Source of the DNA: Sipunculus nudus
Lineage: Eukaryota > Annelida > Sipuncula > Golfingiida > Sipunculidae
Direction of reading: 5' to 3'
DNA: 64,000 nt
Assembly: GCA_026874595.1 (NCBI GenBank)
Contig: CM049320.1
Span: forward strand, 28,072,714-28,136,713
The notes beneath the pieces are model-generated. The model was given only the letters and a program-made list of their open reading frames with translations, was not told where the DNA came from and ran no database searches. Shown piece after piece: positions 61,986 to 64,000 of the stretch (position 1 is its first letter; each line of letters begins with the position of its first letter). Both the position numbers and the translations under genes were made by a program.

Positions 61986-62384
61986 GTAAGCGCACAATTC
62001 CAGTGGTGTGATGCATCAAGATTGGGGGCTCTACCCACCATCAGCCAGAACCAGTAGATGACCCGAACCTTGCTCAAAACGCGCAGTGCACATGCTCGTG
62101 GAAAAGGTCTATTGCATCATAAAACTAAGAATAGGTGTCAGTGGTGGATCCAGAGGGGGCGCCCGCCCCCGCACCCCGTTGAGCTGTAACATCTCTCATT
62201 TTTTAAATTTATTTTCCAAGGAATTCGTAATTAATTTTTCTTTTTAGATATTTTTCCCTAGCAGTTAAATTATTAATTTATCCACGGTTTATTACATTCT
62301 TATGCATAAGTTGAGAATATTATTGAACAGCCCTGTGATTCAGATAGCATCCAAATGTGTCTATGCTGAGGGAGGGAGTCTTTC

Positions 62385-62465
62385 CGGATCTCACGGCTCC
62401 TCGTCTAATACTCGAACTCACGACCTGTGCTCTGTTGAGTCAGGTGCCCTACTTAGACCACAGAA
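62385..62465 (-). mobile_element. possible tRNA-derived SINE remnant
   Basis: The minus strand reads a B-box-like GAGTTCGAGTATT (62407-62419) about 35 nt after a GTAGGGCACCTGACT A-box-like block. Weak. Confidence 0.35.
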
Positions 62466-62469
62466 GGCA

Positions 62470-64000
62470 GTAAATGCAAAGATTAACATGCGAACCAATG
62501 GCCTACCTAGCCTCATTTCCGCCCGAGGCGGTCTTAGAAATTGCCGCCCTTTTAACCAAACATTACAAAATTTGACAATATATAGAAACACATCATGTTC
62601 GATTTCCTTGTCATAGGCTTTTTAGTTGACAACAACACAATTATATGGAGGAAATCATTAGCAGGAAAGTCCTGCAAGAAGTATATTTCATGATAAAATG
62701 CACAGAAAAGAATAAATTGTAACTACGATTTATAATTATCACAACCTTAACATGAAAAAATTCATTTGATGAGTGTTATTCAGTTCTTAACGCATATTTA
62801 CATCCTTTTTACTTCTGTTATTCCACCTCTTGCCACCGCATATGACAGCAACTATACAGAGCGCTGTGGCATGCTAATACAGCTAGCAAGGCATGTATAC
62901 TTAAGTCTTACTCAAAACGCGTAACCAGAGTTGTATGTAGGCAGGGCATGTTTAATGTTTCCAGATAAAAAAATCCAATGTTTGGATAACTGTGGCTTTA
63001 ATTTTTAATTAAAATTTCCTCCTAGTAGAAACATGCTTTATTTTAAGGTTACATCAATTTCATTTTAGAATTAGTGATTATGTTTCTACACTTTGTGAGG
63101 TTTTATTTGAGAACACATATGATTATTTGTTTTCCATAAAGGATTTGAATAAATTTCAAGTAATTATTTAATTGAAATAAATATTAACTGGAAATAATTT
63201 GTCACAACATACAGTATTTGTCTGTATACAGGTAGTGGATCATTAGACGGTTAATAACCTTTCAGACAAATATATCTTTATTCCAGTTTTGACTCACAAA
63301 AAGTAACACTGACACCTCATACCTATATTGAACGTGTGGCATTACGGGTCGGCGGATACATCCCGCCGGACATTTACAAAAGATTTATATTTGAAATACG
63401 AGATCAAATGTCTCCTATATAGGTCTGGGTAAAAGATTGTTATTATTCACCTTACATTAAAGAATATGCAGGTCATTTTAACATTAAATTATAGGCAGTA
63501 CATGTACAAAATATAGTCACGATAGTATAAACATTGTATTTTGACGAGACTGTTGTAAGAGTATTGGGAATCATGGAAAAGGCCATTTCAGGTTGTTTAT
63601 GGCTGTTGTAATATCATAGAATTTAAGGAAATTCAAGAGTTCCAGAGTAAAACACTTTTTCTTATATTCGAAGGAAAGAGAAACAAAATTCGTCATAATA
63701 TTTTATATTATGTAACAATGTGTATAAGACAGGCAGACCCACCACAGCCATTTTGTGTTCTGTCAGGAACCCCCCCCCCCCCCCCTTTGAAGTGCCCCCT
63801 AGGGATTTTTGCAGACGTATACATCCCTGAAATACATGCTTACATGACTGGTCAGATTATTGATGGCATTCTGACATTGCAATAAAGAATAGCAACAGAT
63901 CTGTAGTTCTTCTTGCGTAGCTTGCCTCCATAGACATCGTTCGCAGATCATTAGGTTGGTCCCACTGCCAAGTTTATATTTCCTTAAAACCTTGAAATGA
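62470..64000. other. no recognised feature
   Basis: AT-rich; a C tract at about 63770-63785. No exon chain or repeat family seen. Confidence 0.4.

Overview
The window is eukaryotic, intron-rich and AT-rich. It carries short exons in long introns and dense DNA-transposon debris, satellites and microsatellites. The gene content (a sarcoplasmic-calcium-binding-like EF-hand protein and a DUF4806 protein) and the dispersed repeats with GTCC-rich, GAGCTCA-type hairpin tails (around 1080-1160 and 33140-33205) suggest a marine lophotrochozoan, most likely a mollusc. That assignment is inference. No rRNA, functional tRNA gene, CRISPR array or bacterial feature was seen.

Layout. (1) 1-2400: a 179-bp satellite and a GTCC-tailed repeat. 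(2) 2481-18309, + strand: the 3' part of a large gene. Ten short symmetric phase-0 exons each encode one copy of a basic unit ending in S-P-x-R-S/V-T-R-x-R/Q-K, followed by seven... more precisely two transitional exons and four C-terminal exons down to a TGA stop. Each repeat exon carries a CDK-type S-P-x-R site. The gene may be ELYS/AHCTF1-like, but this is weak. (3) 18310-22190: 3' UTR and unassigned sequence. (4) 22199-33205: a tandem satellite (about 140-bp units, then about 330-bp units) broken by two insertions. One is a 5.74-kb TIR element (24051-29793) with a 3-bp duplication that carries a minus-strand DUF4806 gene with a one-base frameshift. The other is a 2.05-kb hAT-like element (30320-32373) with a perfect 8-bp duplication. 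Removing both restores the satellite spacing. (5) 33215-36300: duplicated segments, a TA-flanked MITE and dispersed repeats. (6) 36874-48129, - strand: a complete EF-hand gene of 245 codons plus stop. It resembles the sarcoplasmic calcium-binding protein family with a presequence-like N-terminus. Its first EF-hand loop is encoded by three tandem 53-nt exons that reading frame forces to be mutually exclusive. (7) 48142-60700: no recognised gene; a degenerate 64-bp minisatellite, poly-G tracts and an Ac-like hAT MITE. (8) 60730-61985: a decayed LINE reverse-transcriptase fragment with a MITE nested in it. The rest shows nothing recognisable.

The most unusual items are the mutually exclusive EF-hand exons and the DUF4806 gene inside what looks like a mobile element. 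All exon models come from reading frames, splice consensus and phase agreement; no transcript or database evidence was available.
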